A stretch of DNA of 64,000 nt from Nemophila menziesii (taxonomy: Eukaryota > Streptophyta > Magnoliopsida > Boraginales > Hydrophyllaceae): NCBI GenBank assembly GCA_029959085.1, contig JARWIR010000016.1:18113499-18177498 (forward strand), in the 5' to 3' direction. Below, one piece after another: positions 1 through 11,271 of this stretch. Below the pieces are notes generated by a model. That model was given only the letters and a program-made list of their open reading frames with translations. It did not search any database and was not told the origin of the DNA. Position 1 is the stretch's first letter, and every line of letters begins with the position of its first letter. Made by a program: the position numbers and the translations under genes.

Positions 1-32
<32 letters not shown>

Positions 33-40
33 TGTGTGTG
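1..40. repeat. (TC)n(TG)n microsatellite
   Basis: Seen directly: a pure TC dinucleotide run passes into a pure TG run and then into CATGCATG. Simple-sequence repeat; no gene function is inferred. Confidence 0.95.
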
Positions 41-1139
41 CATGCATGCTTGCGTGAGTGTGTACATGCATGTGTGCTTTTTTGTCTTGTGTTTTAGAAT
101 AATAAATTAAATACGATAGAAAATTGTCTTTTGCTAGTTTTTATTCTTAAAAATCAAATCTAATCTTTTTACCCAATAAAAAAATAGATGGAGTCCTAGA
201 TTTACTCTTATTTCTTTTCTTCCATATTATTTATTTTAATCAATAATAAAATTAATTAAAATATAAGATAATAATAATAATTTCTTTTTATTATTAAACT
301 AATAAATATAAATTATAAGATAGTAATAAAATTTATTTTTTGTTTCCTTTTAAATAATTTATTTATTTAATATAAAAAATAATATTAAAAAAATCTAATA
401 TTTTTTAAAATAATAATTAATTTCTCTTTCTATTTTTTTCACTATTGTAATCTATTTTTTGTAATTTTACTAAAATAGCAGCATAAATTAACTTAGTTTT
501 GATAGGAGAGATCAAAAGATATATTTACCTTCGGTTTTTCAGTATAGTAGGATAAAGCTTTTATCAACCAAAAGTTGTGTAACTGCTCAATTATAAAAAT
601 ATGACATAACCCATATGGGTAAATATTGTATATACATAGGGCCGACTTTAACGATCCTTGTCTTCGACCTACCAAGTTGGAATTGACTAGTTTACTTATC
701 TAGTATCTCAACAGTATATTGTTGAGTGTATATCATGCATAGCTATCATGATAGTGCTTAGATCACCTTAACTAGTATTATCTCTCAATTTCAAGTATCC
801 GACTCAAAATCAATAATACCAAAATATTATATACCACATATTGTCCAATCTGAATGAGGTTAATCAATACAACCTTACTATGATGTGGCAATATATTCTC
901 TTTTGTGATACAATTTAAAACTTATGAGATATCCTTTTGGATTGTCTTATGATTTAAAATATTGGGCTTACCCTTTTATTTAGCATTTATTGAATACTTA
1001 GATATTATATGAGATAATTTGTGTTTAAAGCAATTTGAAATAGTTTTGTATTTTTATTTTGTAGCTCTTAGAATATAGAGGATCCAAGGATAAAAAGACC
1101 GAACTAAGGAGTCAAGAAGTTAAGCGCATATCACCTAGA
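41..1139. other. AT-rich unannotated DNA
   Basis: I see no supportable coding region. Long A/T runs between 160 and 480 are typical of plant intergenic DNA. The short open frame at 493-675 (minus) has no recognisable domain. Confidence 0.6.
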
Positions 1140-1392
1140 TTTTTTTTGATATATGGGTGTCCGGGCCAGCTTACGCGCACCACGAATATTCTAATAGGAA
1201 ATATACACACCTCCTTATACATATTCCCACTTAATCAGAACTAGGTTACCCATGTTTAGGGAGGAGACTGGAATCTTGAACCTCTTGCTTTACCCCCTTT
1301 AAGGGCTCAAGAAATTACAAGGCTGAGGGGATTCGAACCCTGTACCTCCTAGATGAGAGACAAGGTCCTGACCCTTGAGCTAGCCTCAATGG
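1140..1392 (-). mobile_element. tRNA-derived SINE (minus strand)
   Basis: Read on the minus strand, the head starts near 1386 with an A-box-like GGCTAGCTCAAGGGT. About 35 bp on comes a textbook B box, GGGTTCGAATCCCC (1327-1340), as in an RNA polymerase III internal promoter. The body runs on to GCGCGTAAGCTGGCCCGGACACCC and ends in an A-run (T-run at 1140-1147 on plus). An intact tRNA fold with acceptor stem and CCA side is not apparent, so this is a SINE head rather than a tRNA gene. I could not find a convincing target-site duplication. Confidence 0.75.
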
Positions 1393-2913
1393 TTAAACAT
1401 ATCGTGGTCAGTTAAACAGTATACCCAACATATAGGAGATATAGAGTAATGATATACATGTATTCATAGTATATCAATGTATACTTACTTAACATGATCA
1501 TTGCATCGATACATACTAAAAGAGTATATAATCCTTTGGTAGCTAAATTCACTTCCAGGAAAGTGATTATGTATAAGTCCCTTTAATACATATCCAGATG
1601 CACTGGGAAATTTTACCACGGAGAGAACTACTCTCGTGACCGTAGGCATGCCACCTAAATTTATGGTCAACTTCCACCATATTTTCCATGCAATCAAAGT
1701 CCCAAATAATATTTACTTGATCAAGAAGTATTTATGATGCCAGTATCTCGAGTAACTGGCCTACGAGATATGTGTCGCCATCCTAACAGCCATCCTAACA
1801 TTATTTATCGAATTGACCATTTATTATGGAATTTCATATGACTATCATGTTTGTGGTCTTAGTCATAATGACTTCATTATCTACTTGTATTTGTACTCGT
1901 AAGTGAAAAGGTATCGTCTTTGCCACATAATCCCAACAAATAGTTTAGAGAAAGAATATAAAATAAAGCAATTTAGAGAATATATATTCTTTAAAACAAG
2001 ATATTTAAAAACCTTACTTCTACCGATAAATGTATATTAATTTTTTGAATACCTAATTTACGTCTATGCATATATTATAAAATTGAGGTAATTTTTCTTG
2101 CATCAAGCTAGAAACTGGGTTTCTCTACTTTTGTACTTTATGCCTACCAACTTATGTTACTTTTTAAGTTTATATGGCATCATCTTGGTCATCTGTACAT
2201 TCATGACATACTTTCTTAGCTATGGCTCTTTCTGCATTCTATTCTTAAGATATTGGTATGAGCTCTTTTTATGTAAGTTGTGACATATGGGCGCATTGTA
2301 TCTCTCTAACAATATTTAGGATCGATAATTCCATATTAGAAGGACATTAGGTTAACAAAATGAAGTATCTATGTGAATATATAACTTATCCAAGACACTA
2401 ATAATTTTATGAATGGTTATATTCACGATATAATACATTGTTTTTTTTATCATTGTAACACATATTATAGATGACATTAGATTTATCCCCTATATTTCAA
2501 GAAAAGACTCGATTAGATGGTAAAAGACATGTAAATGGAAAAAATCTGTCATTGTGAATCCAATGAAGTTTACATGCTTATTATTATATTAATATTTCAC
2601 CCTTTAAATACTTTTATACTCAAATCTTAACCAAGATTATCATACATTAAGATTCAAAAAACATATGTTAATTCTTAACGTACATACAAAATATCATGTT
2701 TTGCATGTCATGTATGCTAATCATTCTTATATATGTTATATATCAAAGAAGCTTTATCAACAATACATGTTATATATCATAATTATGTTTTTTATTTCAA
2801 GAAAATATTTAAGTTTTCCTTCTCACAGTCCATATTTAGATCCCGTCTTCGTTACCTATGGAGTCATGAAGTTGAATGGGACACAATATTCACTTGTATT
2901 TCTCGAGTCCTTA
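1393..2913. other. Unannotated intergenic DNA
   Basis: AT-rich sequence with short open frames only (for example 2098-2283 and 2665-2985 on plus). None shows a domain, codon bias or homology I can recognise. Seen as ordinary non-coding plant DNA or very old repeats. Confidence 0.5.
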
Positions 2914-3042
2914 CTTCTCGTCCTACATTTCACTACAACATGTATATGGGAAAACAAAGTAAAGGCAAAGAAGCAATTCCCTTGAGGTATGTAATCAATA
3001 GTTTTCTAAATTGGTACTTACTCGTGGAGAGAATCCACCTAT
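2914..3042. repeat. Copy A1 of a duplicated flank
   Basis: This segment (CTTCTCGTCC ... GAGAATCCACCTAT) recurs at 31963-32109 on the far side of the copia element, about 90% similar with one ~17-bp indel. A1 abuts the left copia LTR after that LTR has lost its outermost 21 bp; the joint shares TAT. Its left flank reads straight through the place where a copia target site should be, as in an empty site. Confidence 0.8.
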
Positions 3043-3256
3043 GAAAGATTGTGTATTGTATTGAATGAATTGATAATATTAAAGTGAACTACATAGAAAT
3101 ATTTATACTAGGACTAAGTTTGGAGAGCAAGTAATATAGCTTGGAGAACAAGCAGTCTAGCTTCGAGAGCAAGTAGTCTAAAATAATTATGGTAAATAAT
3201 CTCTTTACCGAAGGTAAATAATAAATCTAATATATACTTACATATATAATCTAACA
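3040..3256 (-). repeat. copia 3' LTR (outer end truncated)
   Basis: Matches 31746-31962 along its length. The inner end is TAACA on plus (TGTTA on the element strand), next to the C-run that forms the PPT. The outer 21 bp present in the partner LTR (TGTTAAAATTAG...) are missing here and replaced by flank copy A1. Confidence 0.88.
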
Positions 3257-3271
3257 CCCCCCCCCCAAACT
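3257..3271 (-). promoter_or_regulatory. copia polypurine tract
   Basis: On the minus strand the sequence is TTTGGGGGGGGGG directly before the LTR start TGTTAG. This is the expected plus-strand DNA primer position of an LTR element. Confidence 0.85.
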
Positions 3272-3284
3272 CAATGTGGTGAGA

Positions 3285-3593
3285 ATGACACTAGCTTGAG
3301 TTTGGAAATCAAATCCATAAGACGACCTGGAGGATGAGTTTTGGTGAATATATCAGCTAGCTTGTCAACGGAATGTGTGTACTGTAGTCTTGTTGTACCC
3401 TGAGCAACATGTTGACGAATGAAATGACAATCACGTTCAATATGACGAGTACTCTCATGAAAAAATCATTATGTGCAATTTGGATAGAACTTCGATTATC
3501 ACAATGAAGAATCGTGCCAGTAGCCTGAGGAGCACCCATATCTGAAAGGAGCCAGCGAAGCCATATCACATCCTGAGTAGCGAAAGCAAGTGC
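3285..3593 (-). pseudogene. copia RNase H, C-terminal part
   Basis: The minus strand encodes RALAFATQDVIWLRWLL, GAPQATGTILHCDNRSS, then after a frameshift HIERDCHF and KLADIFTKTHPPGRLMDL. These are hallmark motifs of plant copia RNase H ends (W-L, CDN.S..., LADIFTK). The N-terminal half of the domain continues at 28118-28370, beyond AthA. At least one frameshift lies near 3455. Neighbouring 3257-3271 is the PPT, so this is the true 3' end of pol. Confidence 0.9.
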
Positions 3594-3598
3594 ACGAT

Positions 3599-5191
3599 TG
3601 GTGGGTCCTTGTGTGTTATAAAATAAATGCTAAGAATAGAGGAACCACTAACTGCAAGTGTACATTTGTCCCAAGTAATATATGATAATCAAGTTCGTTC
3701 GCAGAGAAAGAATAGGTTGACTCTAATGTGATCGAATAGTGGAATAATTGCAAATACGGAAAGATAAAAGATATGATATTTGTTTTGGTTTTCTAAAACT
3801 AAGATACAAATAATTTAAATACTAAATTAATTGAACTAGAATGGAAATAATGCAAGTAATTGAGGTAGACGAAAGAGGTACTTGAGTCATTCTAGGGTTT
3901 CACCACAAACTTTCTAAATTAATGCCTCCCTTTAAGGGCTGAATCATTATTATTACGCTAGTTGGGATTCTAAAGTCTCTTAGCCCCGTCAGGGTGGACC
4001 TAAAGCCCTCCTACGGTCTTCTGAACCCCGTCAGTGTGATTAAAACCACTTTCAGATGATTAAAACTTACCACTTTGGCTATTGGCTAGTCAAGCCTGTC
4101 AAGGTCATTAGCGGATACCAACGAAAATTACCTAGTTCTGTATCTAAACCCCCCGTCAAGGTGATCAATACGCCACTATATTGAATAGCCTAGATACTAA
4201 AACTTATTCTTAGTTCATGACTTTAAAGATAATAATTAATCTCAAAATAAAAGCCAACGTAAAATAATAATTCGAATTAATTGTTTAAATCCCAAATTGG
4301 AAAAACAATAATTAAACTAGTTTGGGTTCAACCCATGTTGCGATTCTCATGTACAAAGAAAATTTAGCTCATTATTAAAGTAAAAGCAAAAGAAATAAAA
4401 TTAGACGAACTCATGTTTTACAGAAAGAGAGTAAAATAAAAGAAACCTAATTAGAAGGTTGGATTTGGTTGTTGATTTGGAGAAGGTGAATTCTCAGCTC
4501 TTGGCTTCTTCCTTTTCCTAGCTTCTGCTCTTTTCTCTGAGCTTTGACTTTGTGTAAAATGAATTGTATGTAAAAATAAAGTTAAAAAGCCTATTTATAC
4601 TAAATAATTCGGAATTGGGCTATTTTAAGTGAATTGATGAAATAATTAATGGCCCAAATCCACTCTTCAAGTCCAAATCCCGTAACCAATGTACACTCTC
4701 AACTAAACGGCTGTAACTTTCTCAATTTAACTCCTAATTGACTCATTCAACGGGAGGAAATCGGGTTTTAAATTCCCAGAAACCGAAATAGCGCTATTCT
4801 AAGATGCCGCGGTACTTGGCAAGAATCTTCTTTACAACTCAGAGGCTGAATCCATGATTAAGTAGCTCGAAATCAGCAATTACCATCAGCCTTCCAGATT
4901 TGCAGCTCTAATTTGCAACTCTTCGGGATATTTCTTCTAACCTTTGACTTCTTTACACGATCTAAGACTTCCATTCTTGATTCCTCTCCTTGCTGGTATT
5001 ATAAACATACAATCTTTACACTAAAACAAAACATTTAACGCGCAAAAACTTAATTAATGAAAAATACTAAAATCCAAGGAGAGAAAATGAAATATATCAA
5101 ATTAATACTAAAAGTCTATAGAATTAGTCAAATAATCACCTAATTTTAGGTCTCCTAAGTGCATATAATTAGAACAAAAGAGGAGACATCA
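3599..5191 (-). repeat. AthA 3' LTR
   Basis: Plus-strand ends are TGGTGGGTCC and GGAGACATCA, so on the element strand it runs TGATGTCTCC...ACCCACCA, a TG...CA LTR. It is 1593 bp and aligns along its length with 25897-28117 once the MITE there is removed. It contains three copies of a CCCCGTCAGGGTG-like motif (near 3985, 4025, 4150). Confidence 0.95.
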
Positions 5192-6652
5192 AGACCTTAA
5201 ACTCAAACCTTTGTCGTCCCGACAAAGTAAACAATGGTCTAAGGTGAATGCCAAGATGCAGAAGCTAGTAAATACACCCAAAGCAACACTTAAAATAAAT
5301 CTCATATAGCAAACATTAGGAATTAATATACAAATACACTAATCATGCAAAATCAAACACAAATAACATCAATCTTAAAATTAACTTCACAATGCTAGAA
5401 GGTTACGTTTGTACCTATCTCATTATGATGGCTATAGGGTGTTCCTTGATCCTCACTTGCTTTGAACATTCCACTTAGCATATTCCCTATTAACTTACCA
5501 TGTATCTAGGAATCACGAGGACTTTATGGTTTTAGCGTAGTCTTCGGGACGGTGTGGTATGTATATTTGGTAAATTTGAAGTGAACTTTTGTCTCTCTCC
5601 TCACTTACCATCAACAATTGTCCACGAGCTTGAGTTTACACTCGAATAATGTTCTCACTCAACACATTTGATGCTCTAATTTAGCATCCCCAAGTTAACC
5701 CAATATAGACTAAGATGATTTTCAGAAATTTCCACTTTGTCGGGTAACTTATTCTTTCTTTATTTTTCTTTTTCTTTTCTTTTTCTTCTTTTCTTTTTGT
5801 ACAGGAGACAACCGGTTTCCCGGTTTAGTGCTGACCGGGTTCCCGGTCCTTACTGTATTAATTTTTCGATTCTTCCTTTTTTTCAATCCCGACAAAGGGT
5901 TACAAATAATAATATCATCTGAAATTGTGCCTTAATACAAACACATATAATTCCCTCCCAATGTAATTTCCCAAATATGGACCCACCACCCAAAACTCAA
6001 GCTCGAGACAGGTCTCAGGATTGTGATTCAAGTGGGGGTATATGGTAATGCCTAATAATCTAAGGGGATATGGGCTTATATCGTGGCGACAAAAGAAAAG
6101 GCTTTAAGTCTCAAAATTAGGCTAAGGCGGATATAATTTATACAAGGATAGAAGGCTAAAAAGGTCTCAAATGGCTAACAAAGAACTACCCCTATCATTT
6201 TCCTAGTTACATGGCTCACCTCTAGTTCATACCTAAGTGGGTTCTCTACTAATTTGGATCTCACATTCTACAAACCAAACATTTTCCTTAAGTACAAGTT
6301 TACTTCTTTTGCATTGTTTATTAATTCTTCCTATCAATTACTTATGTTTGCATGCAATTAAAGTGCGTTTTATACTAACCCCTAAAGTCCACTACTTACT
6401 ATCATAGATTTATCAAAAGCATGCTTAATAGAGACATTTAAGATCTTCTACAGTCAAACGCAACTCCTAATTAATTTTATTGAAATCAGTTAAAACAAAT
6501 AACAAGTAAAACTAGGATGAGGCAACGAACCCCACCCAAAATTAAAAAATGACTCATGTCCCCATGACTCGAAAAGACTCGATAAAGAAATTAAACTAAT
6601 ATACACTACTAAATGAGAAAGAGTTAGAAAACGTATCTCAACCAACACTAGG
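5192..6652 (-). other. AthA 3' UTR with structured elements
   Basis: Non-coding stretch between the accessory ORF stop and the 3' LTR. Visible structures: a CTTTGTCG-loop-CGACAAAG hairpin (5209-5227) before the PPT; a long-range inverted repeat CTTTGTCGGG (5735-5744) with CCCGACAAAG (5888-5897); and a GAGTCATG-GGGA-CATGAGTC hairpin (6551-6570) next to an internal purine tract. CCGGTTTCCCGG-type repeats at 5811-5847 resemble the element's hairpin array. No credible coding region; the frame at 5737-5922 is incidental. Confidence 0.75.
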
Positions 6653-7939
6653 CTAGTTACCATTGTTGCGTCCAAGTTGGGCATCTTTTGTGAGGAGTGA
6701 ATAAATGACGTGTTGCATATTTCTCACCCCAAATAACATATTTTTCAGCGTATCCAACTTGTTTGTAACGTTTCCTAAAGTGACAATAATCGCATCCTGT
6801 TTCTCTTCCAACCCTCGGATTTTTTTATCAAACTCATTATCAGAATTTACCTTCTTCTTTGGTGGAGGAACTCTAGGACTCTTTATAGGTTGTGTTGCTT
6901 CATTATGGGAGTTCCCAATTGATGTAAATGTCATAGTATCCCCACTATCTGAAGGTTCAACCTCTTCGCTCCTACGTGGTATTTTTGCATCTAGGCACAA
7001 AGTAGTGATGGTGCATGGGAACTTGAGGTTTTGCTGAGTGGGAGGGGTTTTCTCGAACTCCATAATGGTGTCATAAATCGCTCGAGCCACATCAATTTAT
7101 TCGTCCTCAATAATACACTTTATAAAGATAACATGCTCCTTTTTCAATTCAGAAGTGTGAGTGATGCCAAAAAAGGTGGGTATTACGAAACGGGACCATA
7201 CCTTAGCACATGGTAATAAATAGCTACTATAAACTTGCCCATCATATCTCTCACCAGTTGGAATCGGGCGTTTCCCATGAATTAAAACTTTGTCCCAAAG
7301 AGATTCCCAATTAAAAGATGGATCGTTAAGCGTTTCTTGATATTGGCAAGGCCTAGTGATGTTTGAAAAATTCAAAGTTTTGCGAATAAGCTCAATTGAG
7401 AAGGGTAGTACCTTTTTGCGTATGATAATTGACTGTTTATTTGAAAAAGACAGTCCTTCATAGAAATCACGCACCAAGGTAGGAATATAAGTAAGATCCA
7501 TGAGTCTCAGTTCTGTCCATCCAAATTTATCACATGTGGTAGCATAACTCTTAAATTCACTGCTCATAATACTCCTAGGGAATCCTTTCTCAACACCAAA
7601 TTTCAAATAATTAATTCTGTCATGAACATAATCAGCCCAAGTAATCGCTACTCCCTTTGGTTTATGTGCCATAGTCTTTCTTCGGGTAAATCTTGGTTAG
7701 GAAACGGGTTCATTAGGAATTTCCTCTTCAATCTCTTCTTCTTCATCAACCAAGGTAGTCTTAGCAGGAGTATCCTTACTTGGGTTTTCTTTTCTCTTCA
7801 TAGCAGTCTTAACCTCTTCAATCTTGCGTTGACCTGAATCTGGAATCTCAATAGCTCTCTCTTGTGTAGTACCAGGATTGTTTCTTGTTCTTGGAGTGTT
7901 TCTGCGAGTATAACTAAAAGAATCTGTCATGTTTGTCAT
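6653..7939 (-). pseudogene. AthA accessory ORF (env position), two in-frame stops
   Basis: One minus-strand frame of ~428 codons starting MTNMTD, with TAA at 7697-7699 and TAA at 7097-7099. Order: a basic, low-complexity N-terminus; a conserved core including WADYVHDRINYLKFG, VRDFYEGLS and SRFVIPTFFGITHTSE; a Lys/Glu-rich C-terminus with a probable coiled coil. The core resembles the 'putative plant transposon protein' region known downstream of pol in Athila-like elements. I see no signal peptide, transmembrane segment or furin-type site, so the env position does not make it envelope-like. Homologous to the ORFs at 12864-14024 and 54772-55979. Function unknown. Confidence 0.8.
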
Positions 7940-8309
7940 GTCTTCTCACCCCCAAACTCAAAACTTTAAAAAGTCGAAAACTAGAGGAAAGTTTCGAAAT
8001 TTGATGTTTTGAAGTTAGAAGGAGGGATATTAAGGTGAGATATGAGATGGGTAAGGATTATTTTATGTGATTGTAGAGGTTTACTGGTTTAATTAATGGT
8101 TTGAATGAAGGAGGAATCTTGAAGAAAAGTTGGAAATTGTTGGTGTTTTGGAAAGATTTTTGAGTTGATTATTTGTTTTTGTGGTGAAAGAGGGAAGGAT
8201 TTGATGATTTAAAGTTGTTTTGATGATTATTTTCGGAGTGGTGTAAAGATGAAAATGGATGTGGAGGATAACTTGAGAAGGAAGGTAAAAATATAGGTTT
8301 TAGGTTGCC

Positions 8310-8690
8310 AAAACCGCCTAACACAGACGATAGCCGGGTTCGCGGTTGGTGATAACCGGGTCCCTGATTTGTGGCGTTGTGTCGGCGCAAAAGAAATTAC
8401 TAAATTCGATTTTTTTTTACCTAGACGCAGCCTCCTTGCGTCTGAGCTCACGCAGGGGTCAGAGAGTTGGACCTCATGACCGGGTTCCCGGTTGGCGTCG
8501 ATGGCGCGAATGAACACAAGCTAGACGCGACCCTTTGCGTCTCGTCCTACGCAGGGATTAGAGAGTTGGGGATGGCTACACCGCGATGACCGGGTTCCCG
8601 GTTGGTGTCGATGGCACAAACCCAGACGCGCCCTCGTTGCGTGTGGTAGGTAAACATCCAAGTGCTCACTGGGTTCCCGGTTAGCTCCTG
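8310..8690 (-). repeat. AthA GC-rich hairpin array
   Basis: About 100-bp units in tandem, each with two self-complementary cores: AGACGC...GCGTCT, and ACCGGGTTCCCGGT. The second core occurs near 8480, 8590 and, changed, near 8335 and 8668. It sits between pol and the accessory ORF, just upstream of the ORF in the element's direction. Open frames through it (8169-8721) are artefacts of its GC content. Confidence 0.8.
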
Positions 8691-8777
8691 GAATGCTACC
8701 CAAAAATTTCAATTTTTCCATTCTTTTAACCCCAAACTCATGGCTTTTGTACTCCTGAAATCATCAAAAACATCTAC

Positions 8778-11271
8778 TGGTGTCGCCTAGGGTGTAATAA
8801 AAATAAGATAAAATTAAGTCAAGAAACTATGCACTCTCACCCTAGACAGGCACAGTACTGCAAGTATTACAGGACGTATGCAAGTTTTAATGATATGTTA
8901 AGTTCGTTCTCAGGGACTTAAGTGTGTTATACGCGTGAATATAAATAACGAGTAAAAGTAAATAATTAAAGACAGAAAATAAAGAGATATGAATTTTCGA
9001 AATTAATAAACTAAAACTAGGAAAATAAAGACAATAAAGTAAAAGATTAAGAATATGAGATGAGAGATATAGCTTAGGTTTTGCTAGTATGCACTAATCC
9101 TTCTAATTCTATCTATAAATCTAGTTAATAAGGGAGAATATTAGCTCTTGGTATACTTAGTCAGGATTCTAAATTCCCATACCTTAGACCTTGAGAGCGA
9201 CTAAGGGGGCTACGGCACAACCAAGACGTGGTTTCAAATAGGGTTATCAAGCGCTACCAAGGCCCTAAGCAAACACTTCAATCAATTGGTGAGATGGTGA
9301 TTAAAACAAACCCTAATGACTATCTAGTTAGAATCATGTTTTGTCAGAACTAATATCGACACTAGACATTATGTGGTGGTTCAATAGTTAAACACCCTGT
9401 CAAGGAGACCATCTAACTACTATTAAAACAATCCTCAAGTGATCAGTTCTAGGAAAGACAATAAATCAAAACACATAAACAAATATTAAGTAAGTAGCTA
9501 ATATCAAATTAAAACATATAATTCCCAAAGAAACTTAGATAGAAGAATTAGAATTCATAGATTATACATTATGCAAAACTCAAGCTATGGTGAGTTTAGT
9601 TCATACCTGAAGGAAATAAACTAAAATAAATTACAAAAGACATCATCTTGCTCTCTACATTAATCTGGAAGAATAAAACCTTAAGAACTAATTACTATGA
9701 GGCAAGGATTGCTAGGGTATTTTTACAAGTGATATAAGGGTGTATTTATAGGTGTTTAGAAGACCTAATTCGTTTTCTTGAGGAAGAGATAAACTATTGG
9801 ACTCCCAGCCCAACTCAAATTCGTATGGAAATAAAGATAAACACTACTGGACCGTTTTGAGCATATCTTCTTCGTTATTGGTCGGTTTGAGCTCCATAAG
9901 ATACCAAAAGAATCCTCACAGAATTATCTTTGTCCATATGAAAGGAAATTACCAAAATCGGCCTATTTCTTTGGGTAAATATAGGGATGGCAACGGATCG
10001 GATTATTGCAAAAAAATCCAAAACCATGTCCATATCCATTTAATTTATCAAAAACCAAACCCTAACGGATTTAACCATCGGATTTACTTTTCAAAACCAT
10101 ATCCGAATAATTCGGATTCGGTTTTTTAAACGGTTTTTCGGATTTTAACCATAATCCGGCTCGCGAGGCGTCCCTCTCGCAGTAGGATTCCTAACCTCGC
10201 CTCGCTCTTGTGACATGTCAAACTATAACTCTCTAAATATATTGAAAATATTGAAATAAGATCACAAATACATGACAAATATCCAATATATAAAATATTA
10301 TGTTGATGTTTAATTAAATAACGTTTTTGTTACTTCTTTTGTTAATTCTAATAGTTAGATTTTAGTTTTGAGATATGAAAATATTTTTTATTTATAGTAC
10401 TATAAAATATACAAAAATAGATGATAGTAAACGGGTTTTTGGTTATTCGGTTTTACTTTTATCTAAAATTTTAACCTAAAGGATTTAACCATCGGTTGCA
10501 TTTTTCAGAACCATAACCTAACGGTTTTTATCCATTGTTGCAAAATCGATTTTTAATCGGTTCAAATTAACATCGATTTTGATTTTAAACCAAAACCATT
10601 TCCATCCTTATTATTAGTTGGGTTGAGACTTTTGGCCTTTTGATAATTAAAAATCAAAAAAATATAAAAAAGATGGACTTCAAAATATAAAAATACATGG
10701 ATTTTAACCTTTAGTAGGTAAAATAAAATCATATGTATATATATAAAACGGATTTCGGTTTTTCGGATTTTGTTTAATCTAAAACCATAACCTAACGGTT
10801 TTAACCATCGGTTTCACTTTTTAAAACCAAACCCTAACGGATTTAACCACGGTTACATAATCGGTTTTTATTCGGTTCGGTAATCCGTCGGTTTCGGATT
10901 AAAATCTTAACCACTGCCATCCCTAGATAGATAGCACTTCTTTAGGCGTGTACTGCAGAATCCCAGATTTAGGCAGCTTTTCCTTTTCCATCTTTTTAGC
11001 TTTTGTTTCCTTATCTCCAATTACCATGCAAATCTCTTTCCCTAAGTTGTAGTCTTTGACTTGGACTCCAATTAATCTCCATAATTATCTTTAAAGCTAC
11101 ACACTAAATAAACAATTAAACCCAATATGCTCTAAAAATATTATTTTACTAAATCAAGACTCAAAATAGGAAAGTGCACTATTTCTCAAGAAAATCGACA
11201 TTTATAACTTCTAAATCACTAAAAATGATGTCTCATCCTAACATTAATCTATCACAAATGAGGAGACATCA
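8778..11271 (-). repeat. AthB 3' LTR (contains a MITE)
   Basis: Aligns with 17942-19483. Its 2494 bp minus 944 bp of MITE and 8 bp of TSD gives 1542 bp, exactly the partner's length. Ends on the element strand: TGATGTCTCC...GACACCA. Confidence 0.95.
9982..10925. mobile_element. hAT-like MITE in the AthB LTR
   Basis: Terminal inverted repeats TAGGGATGGCAA / TGCCATCCCTA. The TSD is 8 bp, GGTAAATA (9974-9981) against GATAGATA (10926-10933), 6 of 8 matching. The empty site is visible in the partner LTR at about 19137-19146. The interior carries repeated TAACGG-TTTAACCATCGGTT-like blocks in both orientations. No transposase coding. Same family as 20922-21489. Confidence 0.88.

Noticed and set aside
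1327..1386. tRNA gene on minus strand (B box GGTTCGAATCC)
   Set aside because: No paired acceptor stem or proper anticodon arm is visible, and the homology to a SINE body continues for ~190 bp to an A-run.
2665..3044. Host gene in two overlapping plus-strand frames
   Set aside because: No domain; the sequence overlaps the duplicated flank A1, and copy A2 does not keep the frame.
5737..5922. Short hydrophobic frame in the AthA 3' UTR
   Set aside because: It comes from a T/C-rich run next to the conserved helix arms; no homologue in the other elements.
6653..7939. Envelope gene making AthA an endogenous retrovirus-like element
   Set aside because: Position fits, but there is no signal peptide, transmembrane segment or cleavage site in this or the homologous ORFs.
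8310..8690. CRISPR-like array
   Set aside because: Units are contiguous hairpins without unique spacers, in a plant retrotransposon; no cas genes.
9797..10129. 110-codon frame on plus strand
   Set aside because: It crosses the boundary between the AthB LTR and a hAT-like MITE, so it is a chance frame.
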